Of a DNA stretch of 64,000 nucleotides, positions 26,893-35,591 are shown piece after piece. Positions within the stretch are counted from its first letter, which is position 1; each line of letters opens with the position of its first letter. The stretch is from Flavobacterium sp. KACC 22763 (GTDB lineage: Bacteria > Bacteroidota > Bacteroidia > Flavobacteriales > Flavobacteriaceae), in contig NZ_CP117879.1 of assembly GCF_028736155.1 (NCBI RefSeq), forward strand, positions 3,906,001 through 3,970,000, written 5' to 3'. Under the pieces are notes generated by a model. It ran no database searches. It saw nothing but the letters and a program-made list of their open reading frames with translations, and was not told the origin of the DNA. The translations under genes and the position numbers were made by a program.

Positions 26893-28374
26893 TTATAGTT
26901 TACCTTGGTATTTAGAACCAATGTGTCTAATTTCAGTTCTTCTGTTTTGTGCTTTACCTGCAGCAGTTTTGTTACTTGCAACTGGTTGGCTAGATCCAAA
27001 TCCTTTAGCTTCTAAGTTCTCTGGGTTAACACCTCTTTGAACTAATGCATCTAATACAGCTTTAGCTCTCTCTTCAGAAAGTTTTTGGTTGATTTTAGCA
27101 GAACCTGTACTATCTGTGTGTCCTTCGATAGAGAATTTCGCGTTTGGATAGTTTTTAAGGATTTCTTTAATAGCATCTAATCTAGCTGGAGTTTCTTTGT
27201 CACCAGTTTTGAAAGTAGCTTTTCCTGAGTTGAAGTAGATTGCTCTAGCTTGAACTTTAAGATCTTCTAATGCCTCAGAAGTTACTTCTGGACATCCTCT
27301 GTTACTAGCAGGACCTGCAACTGTAGGACAGTCGTCATCTTTGTCAGCAACACCATCTTTATCAGCATCTAAGAATGGGCAACCACCGTTTTCTTTAGGA
27401 CCAGCAACTGTAGGACATTTATCGTCTTTATCAGCGATTCCGTCACCGTCAGTATCAGGACAACCTTTTAAAGCAGCTAAACCAGCAACATCTGGACAAG
27501 CATCATCTTTATCAGCGATTCCGTCACCGTCAGTATCAGGACATCCGTTTAATGCAGCTAAACCAAATACATCTGGACAAGCGTCAGAAGCATCAACGAT
27601 TCCGTCTCCGTCAGTATCAGGACATCCGTTGAATTGTTTTAAACCTGCAACATCTGGACAAGCATCGTCTTTGTCATAGATTCCGTCCCCGTCAGTATCT
27701 TTACCTCCGAATTTGAAAATCAAACCAGCAGTGTGTTGGAAATGAGATGGAGTATCAATTTCTCCATTACGATCATTTCTACCAGGATTATCTCCTGAAC
27801 CTGCTGCAACAGCCCATTTATATCTTGTAGCAAGCTCAAGACCAATTGCATCTGTAAACCAGAAAGTAACTCCAGCACCTGGATTAACAGTTCCGAAACT
27901 ATCATCTCCTAGGAAAGTATAACCTCCACCAACAGATAACGAAGGATCGATTACTTTAGATTTAATTAATTCTTGGAAGCTGTATTTGATAGTAGCATCA
28001 ATTCCGTAGTACATTAAATCACCAGGATTAGTTACCACATTACCTCTTCCATCGTGCCCTGGAGCAGTTGGTCTAAAATAAACCGCTTTATCAATTTTGT
28101 TTACAGATCCTTGTAAACCAACTGAGAAACCATGCCCTACATATCTATTTACTCCAATGTAAGATAAAGATGGAAGAATATTCCAGTTGTCTTTTACAGC
28201 AAATGGCTGAGAAAAGTGTTGGTCAAAGAAACCATGACCAGCACCTGAACTTGTTCTAGTATCCACAGCATTAACCCCGAAAGAGATCGCCCATGGATTG
28301 TTACTGTCTTGCGCGTGAGAACTTAAACCCATCGCCATCAATACAGCAACTAAAAGTTTGTTAAGATGTTTCAT
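26893..28374 (-). CDS. OmpA-family outer-membrane protein with thrombospondin type 3 repeats
   Basis: 493 residues. Signal peptide to about Ala 21 (MGLSSHAQ), an eight-strand type beta-barrel region (about 25-222), five calcium-binding thrombospondin type 3 repeats of 27-29 residues (225-361, each with DTDGDGI and ACPD or CPTVAG), and a C-terminal peptidoglycan-binding OmpA domain (about 375-485: [22 protein letters not shown]). It anchors the outer membrane to the cell wall. One of the best promoters in the window (28412-28441) suggests high expression. Monogenic. Confidence 0.95.
   Translation of the reverse strand: MKHLNKLLVAVLMAMGLSSHAQDSNNPWAISFGVNAVDTRTSSGAGHGFFDQHFSQPFAVKDNWNILPSLSYIGVNRYVGHGFSVGLQGSVNKIDKAVYFRPTAPGHDGRGNVVTNPGDLMYYGIDATIKYSFQELIKSKVIDPSLSVGGGYTFLGDDSFGTVNPGAGVTFWFTDAIGLELATRYKWAVAAGSGDNPGRNDRNGEIDTPSHFQHTAGLIFKFGGKDTDGDGIYDKDDACPDVAGLKQFNGCPDTDGDGIVDASDACPDVFGLAALNGCPDTDGDGIADKDDACPDVAGLAALKGCPDTDGDGIADKDDKCPTVAGPKENGGCPFLDADKDGVADKDDDCPTVAGPASNRGCPEVTSEALEDLKVQARAIYFNSGKATFKTGDKETPARLDAIKEILKNYPNAKFSIEGHTDSTGSAKINQKLSEERAKAVLDALVQRGVNPENLEAKGFGSSQPVASNKTAAGKAQNRRTEIRHIGSKYQGKL
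27292..27702 (-). repeat. Coding tandem repeats (thrombospondin type 3 units)
   Basis: Five consecutive units of 81-87 bases inside the OmpA-family gene; three inner units are nearly identical at DNA level (for example copies of TCCGTCACCGTCAGTATC). Each codes for a Asp-rich calcium loop. They could expand or contract by slippage. Confidence 0.85.
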
Positions 28375-28411
28375 ACTTAATTTTTTTAATTACAATTTAG
28401 TTAATTACAAG

Positions 28412-28442
28412 CAAAAGTAACACCAAATTTTTTAAATACAAA
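28412..28442 (-). promoter_or_regulatory. Promoter of the OmpA-family gene
   Basis: On the minus strand TTTG (28442-28439), 19 bases, TACTTTTG (28419-28412): both boxes match the Bacteroidota consensus at ideal spacing. Leader about 30 bases. Confidence 0.75.
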
Positions 28443-28487
28443 ATGAAATGTTAAAAAAAACCTACAAAAATTTAACCAAAGTGGTAA

Positions 28488-29681
28488 TTATATAACTTTT
28501 AACATTTTACCTACAACTGTAAAGGCATTTATTGCTTTATCTAAGTGTTCTTTTTCATGTGCTGCAGATAGCTGTACACGTATTCTAGCCTTCTCTTTAG
28601 GAACTACCGGAAAGAAAAAACCAATAACATATATTCCTTGTTTCAAAAGTTCGTTTGCCATTGTCTGAGATAATTTTGCATCGTACAGCATAACTGGAAC
28701 AATTGCAGAATCTCCGTCAATAATATCAAAACCTGCTTTTTTCATACCTTCTTTAAAATAGTTGGTATTCCATTCTAGCTTATCACGAAGCGTTGTATCT
28801 TTTTCTAACAATTCAAATACTTTTATCGAAGCCCCAACAATTGCAGGTGCCAATGAATTTGAAAACAAATATGGTCTAGATCTCTGACGAAGTAATTCTA
28901 TAATTTCTTTTTTCGCAGTGGTGTATCCTCCCATAGCACCACCTAAAGCTTTACCAAGAGTTCCTGTAATGATATCTACTCTTCCCATTACTCCTTTTGC
29001 TTCAAGAGTTCCTTTTCCTGTCGCTCCAATAAAACCAGCAGCATGACATTCGTCCACCATTACCATTGCATCATATTTATCAGCTAAATCACAGATCTTA
29101 TCCAATGGCGCCACTAAACCATCCATAGAGAAAACCCCGTCAGTTACAATTAATTTAAAACGAGCACCAGCTTCATTTGCTTTAATTAACTGCTGCTCTA
29201 AATCTTCCATATTGTTATTTTCATAACGATAACGAGCTGCTTTACACAAACGAACTCCATCAATAATAGAAGCATGATTTAAACTGTCTGAAATAATAGC
29301 ATCGTCCTCTCCTAATAAAGGTTCAAAAACCCCACCGTTTGCATCAAAAGCAGCCGCATATAATATAGTGTCTTCTGTACCGTAAAAATCAGCAATCTTT
29401 TTCTCTAATGTTTTATGAATATCTTGTGTTCCACAAATGAAACGTACTGACGACATTCCAAAACCATGTGTATCCATCGCGTCTTTTGCCGCTTGCACCA
29501 CTTCTGGATGCGAAGAAAGCCCTAGATAATTGTTAGCACAAAAGTTCAATACTGTTTCTCCTGTCGAAATTGTGATTTCAGCACCTTGTGGAGAAGTAAT
29601 AATTCTCTCTTTTTTGAAAATTCCATTTTCTTCAATCGTCTGCAATTCTTTCTGCAGATGTTCTTTTATTTTACCGTACAT
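28488..29681 (-). CDS. kbl: Glycine C-acetyltransferase (2-amino-3-ketobutyrate CoA ligase)
   Basis: 397 residues of the alpha-oxoamine synthase family. Lys 244 in [17 protein letters not shown] is the PLP lysine; the [15 protein letters not shown] segment and the [13 protein letters not shown] start are typical. It cleaves 2-amino-3-oxobutyrate with CoA to glycine and acetyl-CoA in threonine breakdown. Serine palmitoyltransferase is a close relative, but the N-terminus and length fit Kbl better. A -7-like element (minus TAATTTTG at 29728-29721) precedes it. Its threonine dehydrogenase partner is not in the window. Confidence 0.93.
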   Translation of the reverse strand: MYGKIKEHLQKELQTIEENGIFKKERIITSPQGAEITISTGETVLNFCANNYLGLSSHPEVVQAAKDAMDTHGFGMSSVRFICGTQDIHKTLEKKIADFYGTEDTILYAAAFDANGGVFEPLLGEDDAIISDSLNHASIIDGVRLCKAARYRYENNNMEDLEQQLIKANEAGARFKLIVTDGVFSMDGLVAPLDKICDLADKYDAMVMVDECHAAGFIGATGKGTLEAKGVMGRVDIITGTLGKALGGAMGGYTTAKKEIIELLRQRSRPYLFSNSLAPAIVGASIKVFELLEKDTTLRDKLEWNTNYFKEGMKKAGFDIIDGDSAIVPVMLYDAKLSQTMANELLKQGIYVIGFFFPVVPKEKARIRVQLSAAHEKEHLDKAINAFTVVGKMLKVI

Positions 29682-29763
29682 TTTTTATTTATTTAAAACG
29701 TTAAAAATTAACAACTTAACCAAAATTAAGCTTCGTTTTTTCTTTAACATCTGATTAATTTTT

Positions 29764-32700
29764 TCACAAATTTACTACTTCAATTTCCTCTCCTATATAT
29801 ACAAGAGCTTTTTTTAACACTGTGTACCCTAAATCTTCAATTGCATCTTGATATTCCTGAATTTGCTGCAGATATTTAGCATTAGACACTCCAGTTTTAT
29901 AATCCAACAAATAAGCCTCTTTGTTTTCCAGAAACACAATCCGATCTGGCTTTAAAATTCTTCCTTCTTTCTGAACGATCGTCTGCTCATTGAGAACCGT
30001 ATGATTTCCATCAAAACACATATTGAGCTCTGGATGATTTACAATTTCTTTCAAAGTCTGCAGTACTTGATCCTTTTGATCATAAGTTATCAAACCATTT
30101 TCGAGCGATTTTGTAACAGCCAAATCAATATCTGACTTATCTTTAACAAAAGCCAAAATCTCATGAACAATGTTTCCATAGGAAATCGCTTCCTGCTGAT
30201 GTGTTCCCCACATTAAAGCCTCGCGCTGAGCAATTTTAATATTTTTAGGATTTAAAACTTCTTTCACTATTGGAATAGATTTAACCATATCAATAATTTT
30301 TGACGCTTTTGACAATCTAGCCTTATTTCCAAATTCGTAATTCAATTTTTCTTCATCATAAACTCCTTCATGAATCAAAAATTTAATAAAAAAGGAAGCC
30401 ATATTGTTCGGATATTCACCATCACTTTTAGCTTTTAGCGATTGAGAAATAACATACAATTGTTCTTCAGCGCGAGTAAGAGCAACATAAAGCACATTTA
30501 TATTATCTAAAAGCTCTTCTTGTTTTTTTAAATTAAAAACTGCCGATGCGTTTTCTCCAAAACTTTCAACCGCACTACTATTATCAACTAAAGCTTTTGG
30601 AACTCCCAAATCTATTTCTTCTGTGTCTAGCCACAACTTATCTTTTGGTTTTCGATTATAATCTTCATCTGCAAAAGGCATAATTACGACTGGAAATTCC
30701 AAACCTTTAGACTTATGAATAGTCATGATTCGAACAGCGTTATTTCCTTCAGGAGATGGAATGCTAAATTTTTCCGCATTTTTATCCCAAAAAACTAAAA
30801 AATCTGAAACTCCTGCCTGATTTCTAATATCCCTTTCCAAAACAATATCCAAGAAAAACTGCACATAAGCATTCCCTTCTGATGGAAGAATGAATTTAGA
30901 AATGATAATTTCAACCGCTTCATACAGAGATTTCTTTCTAACATCTTCAAAAGAAAAAGAAACATCAAAAGTTAAAAGCCATTCTTCAAATTCTTTTTCA
31001 AATCGATGATTCATTCCCATCGCAATAAAATCATGAACTGGCATTGACAAATCTTTCGTTGAAGCCAAGAAATGCAAAAAGTTAGCTTTTGATTCTAGAT
31101 CTGAGCTATTATTTAAATATCTAAGAAGATGAATGATCAGACGAACTTCTGACGCATTCTGAATCATTAATGTTTCCGAAGACAGCAACGGAATTCCCTG
31201 TTCCGTCAAATAGTTAGCAATTGCAATTCCTTGATCTCTTTTTCTAGTCAGGATTACAATGTCTTTATATTCGAAACCTTGCTTAACTACTTCTTGAATC
31301 GTATTTAAAGTTGCTAAAACATACAAATCTGATTTTTCTACAACATCGTCTTCATCTGCAAAATCATTTTTATCAATAATTGGAAGAAATGAAATGTTTA
31401 CATAACCGCCTTTTTTCGAATTTATATTTTGAAAACTATGATTTTCGTACAGATTTTTATAATCTTCATTTGAAAATTCACTAGAAATCAATTTAAAAAA
31501 AGCGTTGTTAAACTCAATGACTTCGCTATAGCTTCTATAGTTTGTATCGAGATGTTTTACTACTTTTTCATGATGAAAAAAAGCCACCTCTTCTTTACTC
31601 AGTTCTATAAATTGCTCTGCTTTTCCTCCGCGCCAGCGATAAATAGATTGTTTCGGATCTCCAACAATCATAAGAGTTCCTTTATTTCCAAAATCATCCA
31701 AACCAGAAAGCGAATTATCAATCAGCGGAATCAGGTTCTGCCACTGCATTTCTGATGTATCTTGAAATTCATCAATAAAGAAATTTCGATAACGCTCTCC
31801 CAAACGCTCATAAATAAACGGCGCTGGCTGATTCTGAATTTCGCGGTGAATTATTGCGTTGAATTCTGAAATGGATAAGATATTCTGTTCTGATTGAATC
31901 TTTGCAAGTTCATTACTTACGGTGTTCAACAAAGAAAGTGGCGTAATATTTTTTAGAAAGGCTTTGTAAAAATCTCTTTTTTCGAAATTCTGATAAATCT
32001 CTTTCAGTATTTGAAGTAATTCAGGAATAATATTTTCGATTAACGCTCGGTCTTTAGCCGTTTTATTAATCGCAATATCATCAAACTCATGAAAGGTTTT
32101 ATTTTTCGGATTAAATTTCCCGTCACTAATACTTTGCAAATGGTTCGGAAAAGTTCCTCTTGAAAATGACTTTGGGTCGATTCCGTTTTTATCAATTAAT
32201 TCAATTGCCTTAGCCGCAAGACCCTCATTGGTTTCTTCCAATTCTTTACAAAGCCCTTGCATTTTCTTTTTAATCTCAACAAACTCTCCGATTGTTTTAT
32301 TTTGAAAATGCAGAATTTCATTTCGATTGTTTTCATTCAAAACCAATCTACCTGTATCGAGAATTTCACGAGAAATATCCCAACTTTTGTCGTCATCGGT
32401 TTTTTCCATTGTGAAATCGATGAGCAATTTGGTTAAAGTTTCATCTTCACCCGCTTGCGCAATAATAGCATCAACAGCTTCAACCAATAAGTTTTCGGTA
32501 TCCAAAGTCACCTCAAAAGTCATTGGAAGATTAAGATCATGTGCAAAAGCACGAATAACTTTATGTGTAAATTTATCAATAGTAGAAATATCAAAAGCAG
32601 CATAATTATGAATTAAGTGCTTAATGATTTGCTGCGATTTGGTTTTAATTTTAATGATCGAAAGTCCAGTATCGCGTGAAAGATCTTCCATTAAATCAGC

Positions 32701-32922
32701 CGCTTTTGGAGACGGATCGTCTTTTGCAAATTCAGATAAATTTCCAACAATACGGCTTTTCATTTCATGAACAGCCTTATTGGTAAAAGTTATGGCTAAG
32801 ATATTTCTGTATGCATCGTTTTTTGGAGAAGAAAGAATAATTTTTAAATATTCTTTTACCAATGTATACGTCTTTCCTGATCCCGCAGAAGCATCATAAA
32901 TGAAAAAAGACGGACTTTGCAT
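29764..32922 (-). CDS. UvrD-type helicase-nuclease, AddA-like
   Basis: 1052 residues. Superfamily 1A helicase: Walker A ASAGSGKT (11-18), Walker B FIDEFQDTSEMQW, MIVGDPKQSIYRWRGG, IMTIHKSKGLEFPVVIMPF and NVLYVALTRAEEQLYV. The C-terminal RecB-like nuclease shows KPDRIVFLENKEAYLLDYKTG and QIQEYQDAI. It should process double-strand ends with the AddB-like protein. The two genes are on the same strand but separated by kbl and the OmpA gene. Probably first in its own transcript, with a REP-like hairpin upstream. Confidence 0.93.
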   Translation of the reverse strand: MQSPSFFIYDASAGSGKTYTLVKEYLKIILSSPKNDAYRNILAITFTNKAVHEMKSRIVGNLSEFAKDDPSPKAADLMEDLSRDTGLSIIKIKTKSQQIIKHLIHNYAAFDISTIDKFTHKVIRAFAHDLNLPMTFEVTLDTENLLVEAVDAIIAQAGEDETLTKLLIDFTMEKTDDDKSWDISREILDTGRLVLNENNRNEILHFQNKTIGEFVEIKKKMQGLCKELEETNEGLAAKAIELIDKNGIDPKSFSRGTFPNHLQSISDGKFNPKNKTFHEFDDIAINKTAKDRALIENIIPELLQILKEIYQNFEKRDFYKAFLKNITPLSLLNTVSNELAKIQSEQNILSISEFNAIIHREIQNQPAPFIYERLGERYRNFFIDEFQDTSEMQWQNLIPLIDNSLSGLDDFGNKGTLMIVGDPKQSIYRWRGGKAEQFIELSKEEVAFFHHEKVVKHLDTNYRSYSEVIEFNNAFFKLISSEFSNEDYKNLYENHSFQNINSKKGGYVNISFLPIIDKNDFADEDDVVEKSDLYVLATLNTIQEVVKQGFEYKDIVILTRKRDQGIAIANYLTEQGIPLLSSETLMIQNASEVRLIIHLLRYLNNSSDLESKANFLHFLASTKDLSMPVHDFIAMGMNHRFEKEFEEWLLTFDVSFSFEDVRKKSLYEAVEIIISKFILPSEGNAYVQFFLDIVLERDIRNQAGVSDFLVFWDKNAEKFSIPSPEGNNAVRIMTIHKSKGLEFPVVIMPFADEDYNRKPKDKLWLDTEEIDLGVPKALVDNSSAVESFGENASAVFNLKKQEELLDNINVLYVALTRAEEQLYVISQSLKAKSDGEYPNNMASFFIKFLIHEGVYDEEKLNYEFGNKARLSKASKIIDMVKSIPIVKEVLNPKNIKIAQREALMWGTHQQEAISYGNIVHEILAFVKDKSDIDLAVTKSLENGLITYDQKDQVLQTLKEIVNHPELNMCFDGNHTVLNEQTIVQKEGRILKPDRIVFLENKEAYLLDYKTGVSNAKYLQQIQEYQDAIEDLGYTVLKKALVYIGEEIEVVNL

Positions 32923-32980
32923 AAGTTTGGTTTTTAGTATTGTAAAAATAATACAATAATATTAAATGCCAATAATGAAA

Positions 32981-33039
32981 AATTCCAAATTCCAATATCT
33001 ATTTATTGCGAATGCTCTAAATATTGGAATTTGGAATTT
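32981..33039. repeat. AATTCCAAATTCC hairpin repeat between the AddA-like gene and lspA
   Basis: Arms AATTCCAAATTCCAATAT (32981-32998) and ATATTGGAATTTGGAATTT (33021-33039). Same family as the hairpins at 44821, 44920, 56526 and 61911. It lies just after the lspA stop and may serve as its terminator. Confidence 0.65.
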
Positions 33040-33054
33040 GGAAAATTTTGGAAT

Positions 33055-33654
33055 TTATGCGTGTTTAGGAAAAGCTCTTCTGTTAAAAACCAAAAGTATC
33101 CCTACACCTGTAGAAATTGCAACATCGGCTATATTAAAAATAGCATTAAAAAAGGCAAAATGCTTTCCACCGAATAATGGAAGCCATTCTGGAAGATTTC
33201 CTTCCCAAATAGGGAAATAAAACATATCTACGACTAATCCATGAAACCATGTTCCATAAGGAGCTGGAGAAAAAATTGTTGCAAGGTTGTGCGTGCTGTC
33301 ATCAAAAATAACTCCATAGAAAACAGAATCGATAATATTTCCTGCCGCTCCTGCAAAGATCAAAGCAATAGCAACCACTAAATATGTAGAGTGACGTTTT
33401 TTTATAGAATCAGAAAGCCACCAGCCAATTCCAACAACAGCAAAGATTCTGAAAACCGTCAGAATCAGTTTTCCGTATTCTCCTGGTATTTTTGTTCCCC
33501 AAGCCATTCCTTCATTTTCAATAAAATGAATTCTAAACCAATCAGCAATTACAACTTCTTCACCAAGAACAAAATTTGTTTTGACATAAATTTTAGAAAG
33601 CTGATCAACAATTAAAACTAGAAATATAAGGAAATACGCTTTTCGTAATGACAT
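33055..33654 (-). CDS. lspA: Lipoprotein signal peptidase (signal peptidase II)
   Basis: 199 residues, four membrane helices, an aspartyl protease that removes lipoprotein signal peptides. The catalytic aspartates lie in GNIIDSVFYG and FNIADVAIS. The ENEGMAWG and DQLSKIYVK segments are also conserved. Like other Bacteroidota versions it is longer than the 160-170 residues of proteobacterial LspA, because of the insertion between helices 3 and 4. Relevant to the many lipoproteins in the window. Confidence 0.95.
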   Translation of the reverse strand: MSLRKAYFLIFLVLIVDQLSKIYVKTNFVLGEEVVIADWFRIHFIENEGMAWGTKIPGEYGKLILTVFRIFAVVGIGWWLSDSIKKRHSTYLVVAIALIFAGAAGNIIDSVFYGVIFDDSTHNLATIFSPAPYGTWFHGLVVDMFYFPIWEGNLPEWLPLFGGKHFAFFNAIFNIADVAISTGVGILLVFNRRAFPKHA

Positions 33655-33692
33655 TTTATGATTTTTTGATGGGCAAAAATAACAATTAAATC

Positions 33693-33718
33693 AAAAAAAA
33701 CGCTCCTAAAGGAGCGTT
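33693..33718 (-). terminator. Terminator downstream of the module B small gene
   Basis: On the minus strand AACGCTCC, TTTA, GGAGCG followed by eight T (33718-33693); it ends the 33774-33989 transcript before lspA. Confidence 0.8.
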
Positions 33719-33773
33719 AATTCTTTTGCAACAAACCAAACAAGTTTATCTGCTAATCTAAACGTAGTAAAGT

Positions 33774-33989
33774 TTACTTTTTTACAGCTGCTTTTGCTGG
33801 CGCTTTCGGACTGTCGGAGAAAAAATCTGAAATCGATTTAAAGATTCCTTTGCTCTCTTTTCCGGCAGCCAGTTTCTTAGCTTCACCCTTTTTTACATCT
33901 GCTTTAAATTTAACACGCAGTTTTTCAAATTCTTTCATTCTGCGTTCTACATCAGAGTTTACTTCTTTGAATTTCAATACTTTAGCCAT
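33774..33989 (-). CDS. Small basic protein of Roadblock module B
   Basis: 71 residues rich in Lys and Glu. The middle (DVERRMKEFEKLRVKFKADV) is a coiled-coil-like helix; then SKGIFKSISDFFS and an Ala/Pro/Lys tail. Same plan as the small protein at 22943-23086, and likewise divergent from a Roadblock gene pair. I do not recognise a family. It has its own terminator at 33693-33718, so it is a single transcript. Confidence 0.8.
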   Translation of the reverse strand: MAKVLKFKEVNSDVERRMKEFEKLRVKFKADVKKGEAKKLAAGKESKGIFKSISDFFSDSPKAPAKAAVKK

Positions 33990-34060
33990 AATGTAAGTTT
34001 TTCGTCGTAAATAATTAAAATTATTACTGATTTGGTACTACAATGATACATAATTTAATT

Positions 34061-34114
34061 TATATTTGTTAATAAAAATTAACACTTGTTTAGGATAACT
34101 TGCATTAATTTTTG
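34061..34114 (+). promoter_or_regulatory. Candidate promoters of Roadblock module B
   Basis: TATATTTG at 34061-34068 is a full -7 match but lacks a spaced TTG; TTG (34086-34088), 17 bases, TAATTTTTG (34106-34114) is the alternative. Either would drive 34171. Confidence 0.4.
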
Positions 34115-34170
34115 AAAACGAATACCAACACAAACTAAATTTAACATTCCTCCCAAAATCCTACAAAATC

Positions 34171-34527
34171 ATGAATGAAATCACAACTACACTAAACGAC
34201 TTTCTTGTCAGCACAAAATCTACTGCTGCATTAATTTTGAACGGAAAAGGAAAACTTATCACTTCCTTAAATCTTGACTACGGCGACAGTATTGCCGCAA
34301 TGAGTGCAGCTATTTTATCTATGAGCGAAAAATTTTTAATTGATTTAGAAAAAGGCTCTCTAAAACAATTATACCTAAAAAGTGCTGAAGGCGTTATTGT
34401 TGGAAACAAAATAAGCGGCTCTAACTTTATCGTTGCTTTTTCTAAAGAAGGAAGTAATCTGGCCTTATTAATGCGTTCTACAGAAGAAGTTTCTGTTGAA
34501 TTAAGCAAAAATTCTCTATTGAAATAA
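34171..34527 (+). CDS. Roadblock/LC7-domain protein, module copy B, first gene
   Basis: 118 residues with a clear Roadblock/LC7 pattern: STAALILNGKGKLITSLNLD, helix SIAAMSAAILSMSEKFLIDL, strands LKQLYLKSAEGVIVGNKI and FIVAFSKEGSNLALLMRS. It matches the gene at 22332-22652 in order and position. Bacterial Roadblock proteins such as MglB are GTPase-activating or scaffold proteins for Ras-like GTPases in polarity and motility; here the partner is not encoded nearby. It is 35 bases from the next gene. Confidence 0.87.
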   Translation: MNEITTTLNDFLVSTKSTAALILNGKGKLITSLNLDYGDSIAAMSAAILSMSEKFLIDLEKGSLKQLYLKSAEGVIVGNKISGSNFIVAFSKEGSNLALLMRSTEEVSVELSKNSLLK

Positions 34528-34562
34528 CATAAAATTCTATTAACAAATAACCCAAATGAACT

Positions 34563-34943
34563 ATGAGCAATGATTTTTTAAACGTGTTTTTAAATGAAAT
34601 GAAAACTAACGTAAACGGCTTTATCGCTGTAGCAGTAACAGAGATTGAATCTGGATTAAGCTTTGGAAACCTAACAGTCGATCCTAGTTTTGATCCTGAA
34701 TTAGCCGCTGCGTACAACTTAGAAGTTGTAAAAGCTAAATTGAGCGCTGTAAAAGCACTTAATTTAAACCAGGACATCGAAGATATTTTGATTACATTAT
34801 CGAATCAAATTCACATTATCGATATTTCTCCTAACAAAAAATTCATGATCTATCTTGCAGCTGACGCTTCAAAAGCAAATTTAGGTATGACAAGAGCTAT
34901 TTTAAGAAAACACAAAGCAGACGTTGAAAAAAATCTAGCGTAA
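34563..34943 (+). CDS. Roadblock/LC7-like protein, module copy B, second gene
   Basis: 126 residues, close paralogue of 21932-22306 with long identical runs such as AYNLEVVKAKL, DILITL and KANLG. The predicted fold is Roadblock/LC7-like. The strong conservation between copies compared with that of the first gene implies a surface under selection, perhaps binding a shared partner (inference). Followed at once by a strong terminator, so the operon has two genes. Confidence 0.87.
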   Translation: MSNDFLNVFLNEMKTNVNGFIAVAVTEIESGLSFGNLTVDPSFDPELAAAYNLEVVKAKLSAVKALNLNQDIEDILITLSNQIHIIDISPNKKFMIYLAADASKANLGMTRAILRKHKADVEKNLA

Positions 34944-34966
34944 TTATGCAACAATTTTACTTTTAA

Positions 34967-35000
34967 AAAACACCGCCCCTAACCAAGGCGGTTTTTTTTT
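34967..35000 (+). terminator. Terminator of Roadblock module B
   Basis: CCGCC (34973-34977) and GGCGG (34987-34991) with nine T after it, 30 bases past the stop. Confidence 0.85.
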
Positions 35001-35147
35001 ATTTATTGCAAAAAATCTTAGGTAATTTCACCTGCTTAATTCTTACAAAAAAAACAACCTTAAAATTAGCTTATCTTGATTAATTATAAATAATTTCTTT
35101 CAATAGTAATTTACATCATCAAATCTGAATTTCAGTGAACATTAAAC

Positions 35148-35177
35148 AAAAAAAAAGCTCCCTTTTTAGGAGCGTTT
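35148..35177 (-). terminator. Terminator of the DksA-like gene and ileS
   Basis: On the minus strand GCTCC (35173-35169) and GGAGC (35161-35157) form a stem followed by nine T, 27 bases past the stop. Confidence 0.8.
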
Positions 35178-35203
35178 TCTTTCTATCTAAAGATATTTTA
35201 TAA

Positions 35204-35584
35204 TTATCTCTGCAAGTTTTTAGCTTCGATACTCATTGTTGCATGAGGAACGATTTTAAGCCTTTCTTTGCTAATTAATTTACCTGTTACTTTGCAGATA
35301 CCGTATGTTTTGTTTTCTACACGGAATAAAGCATTTTTTAAATCGCGAATGAATTTCTCTTGTCTGATAGCCAACTGAGAGTTCGCTTCTTTTGACATGG
35401 TCTCACTTCCTTCTTCAAAAGCTTTAAAAGTTGGAGAAGTATCGTCAGTTCCGTTATTCAAATCGTTCATATAGGCACTTTTGATCAAATCAAGATCTTC
35501 TTGCGCTTTTTTAATTTTTGCTTGGATTATCTCTTTGAACTCTGCTAAATCTGCGTCAGAGTATCTTGTAATTTCATCTATCAT
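35204..35584 (-). CDS. TraR/DksA-family protein with degenerate zinc finger
   Basis: 126 residues. The coiled-coil N-terminal half (EFKEIIQAKIKKAQEDLDLI, FIRDLKNALFRVENKTYG) and the C-terminal ICKVTGKLISKERLKIVPHA follow the DksA plan. But of the usual four zinc cysteines only one remains (Cys in YGICKVTG), so zinc cannot be bound in the normal way. The family binds the RNA polymerase secondary channel and tunes transcription with ppGpp. It follows ileS by only 7 bases and is probably co-transcribed. Confidence 0.9.
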   Translation of the reverse strand: MIDEITRYSDADLAEFKEIIQAKIKKAQEDLDLIKSAYMNDLNNGTDDTSPTFKAFEEGSETMSKEANSQLAIRQEKFIRDLKNALFRVENKTYGICKVTGKLISKERLKIVPHATMSIEAKNLQR

Positions 35585-35591
35585 TTTCTAA

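Noticed and set aside
27341..27679. Plus-strand ORF and CRISPR-like regular repeats
   Set aside because: It is the antisense of the thrombospondin repeats of the OmpA-family gene; units are coding, of 81 bases, without variable spacers.
24067..32922. AddA/AddB-like pair as a phage defence island
   Set aside because: Housekeeping neighbours (kbl, ompA, lspA) and full family motifs point to general recombination repair; no defence gene is adjacent.
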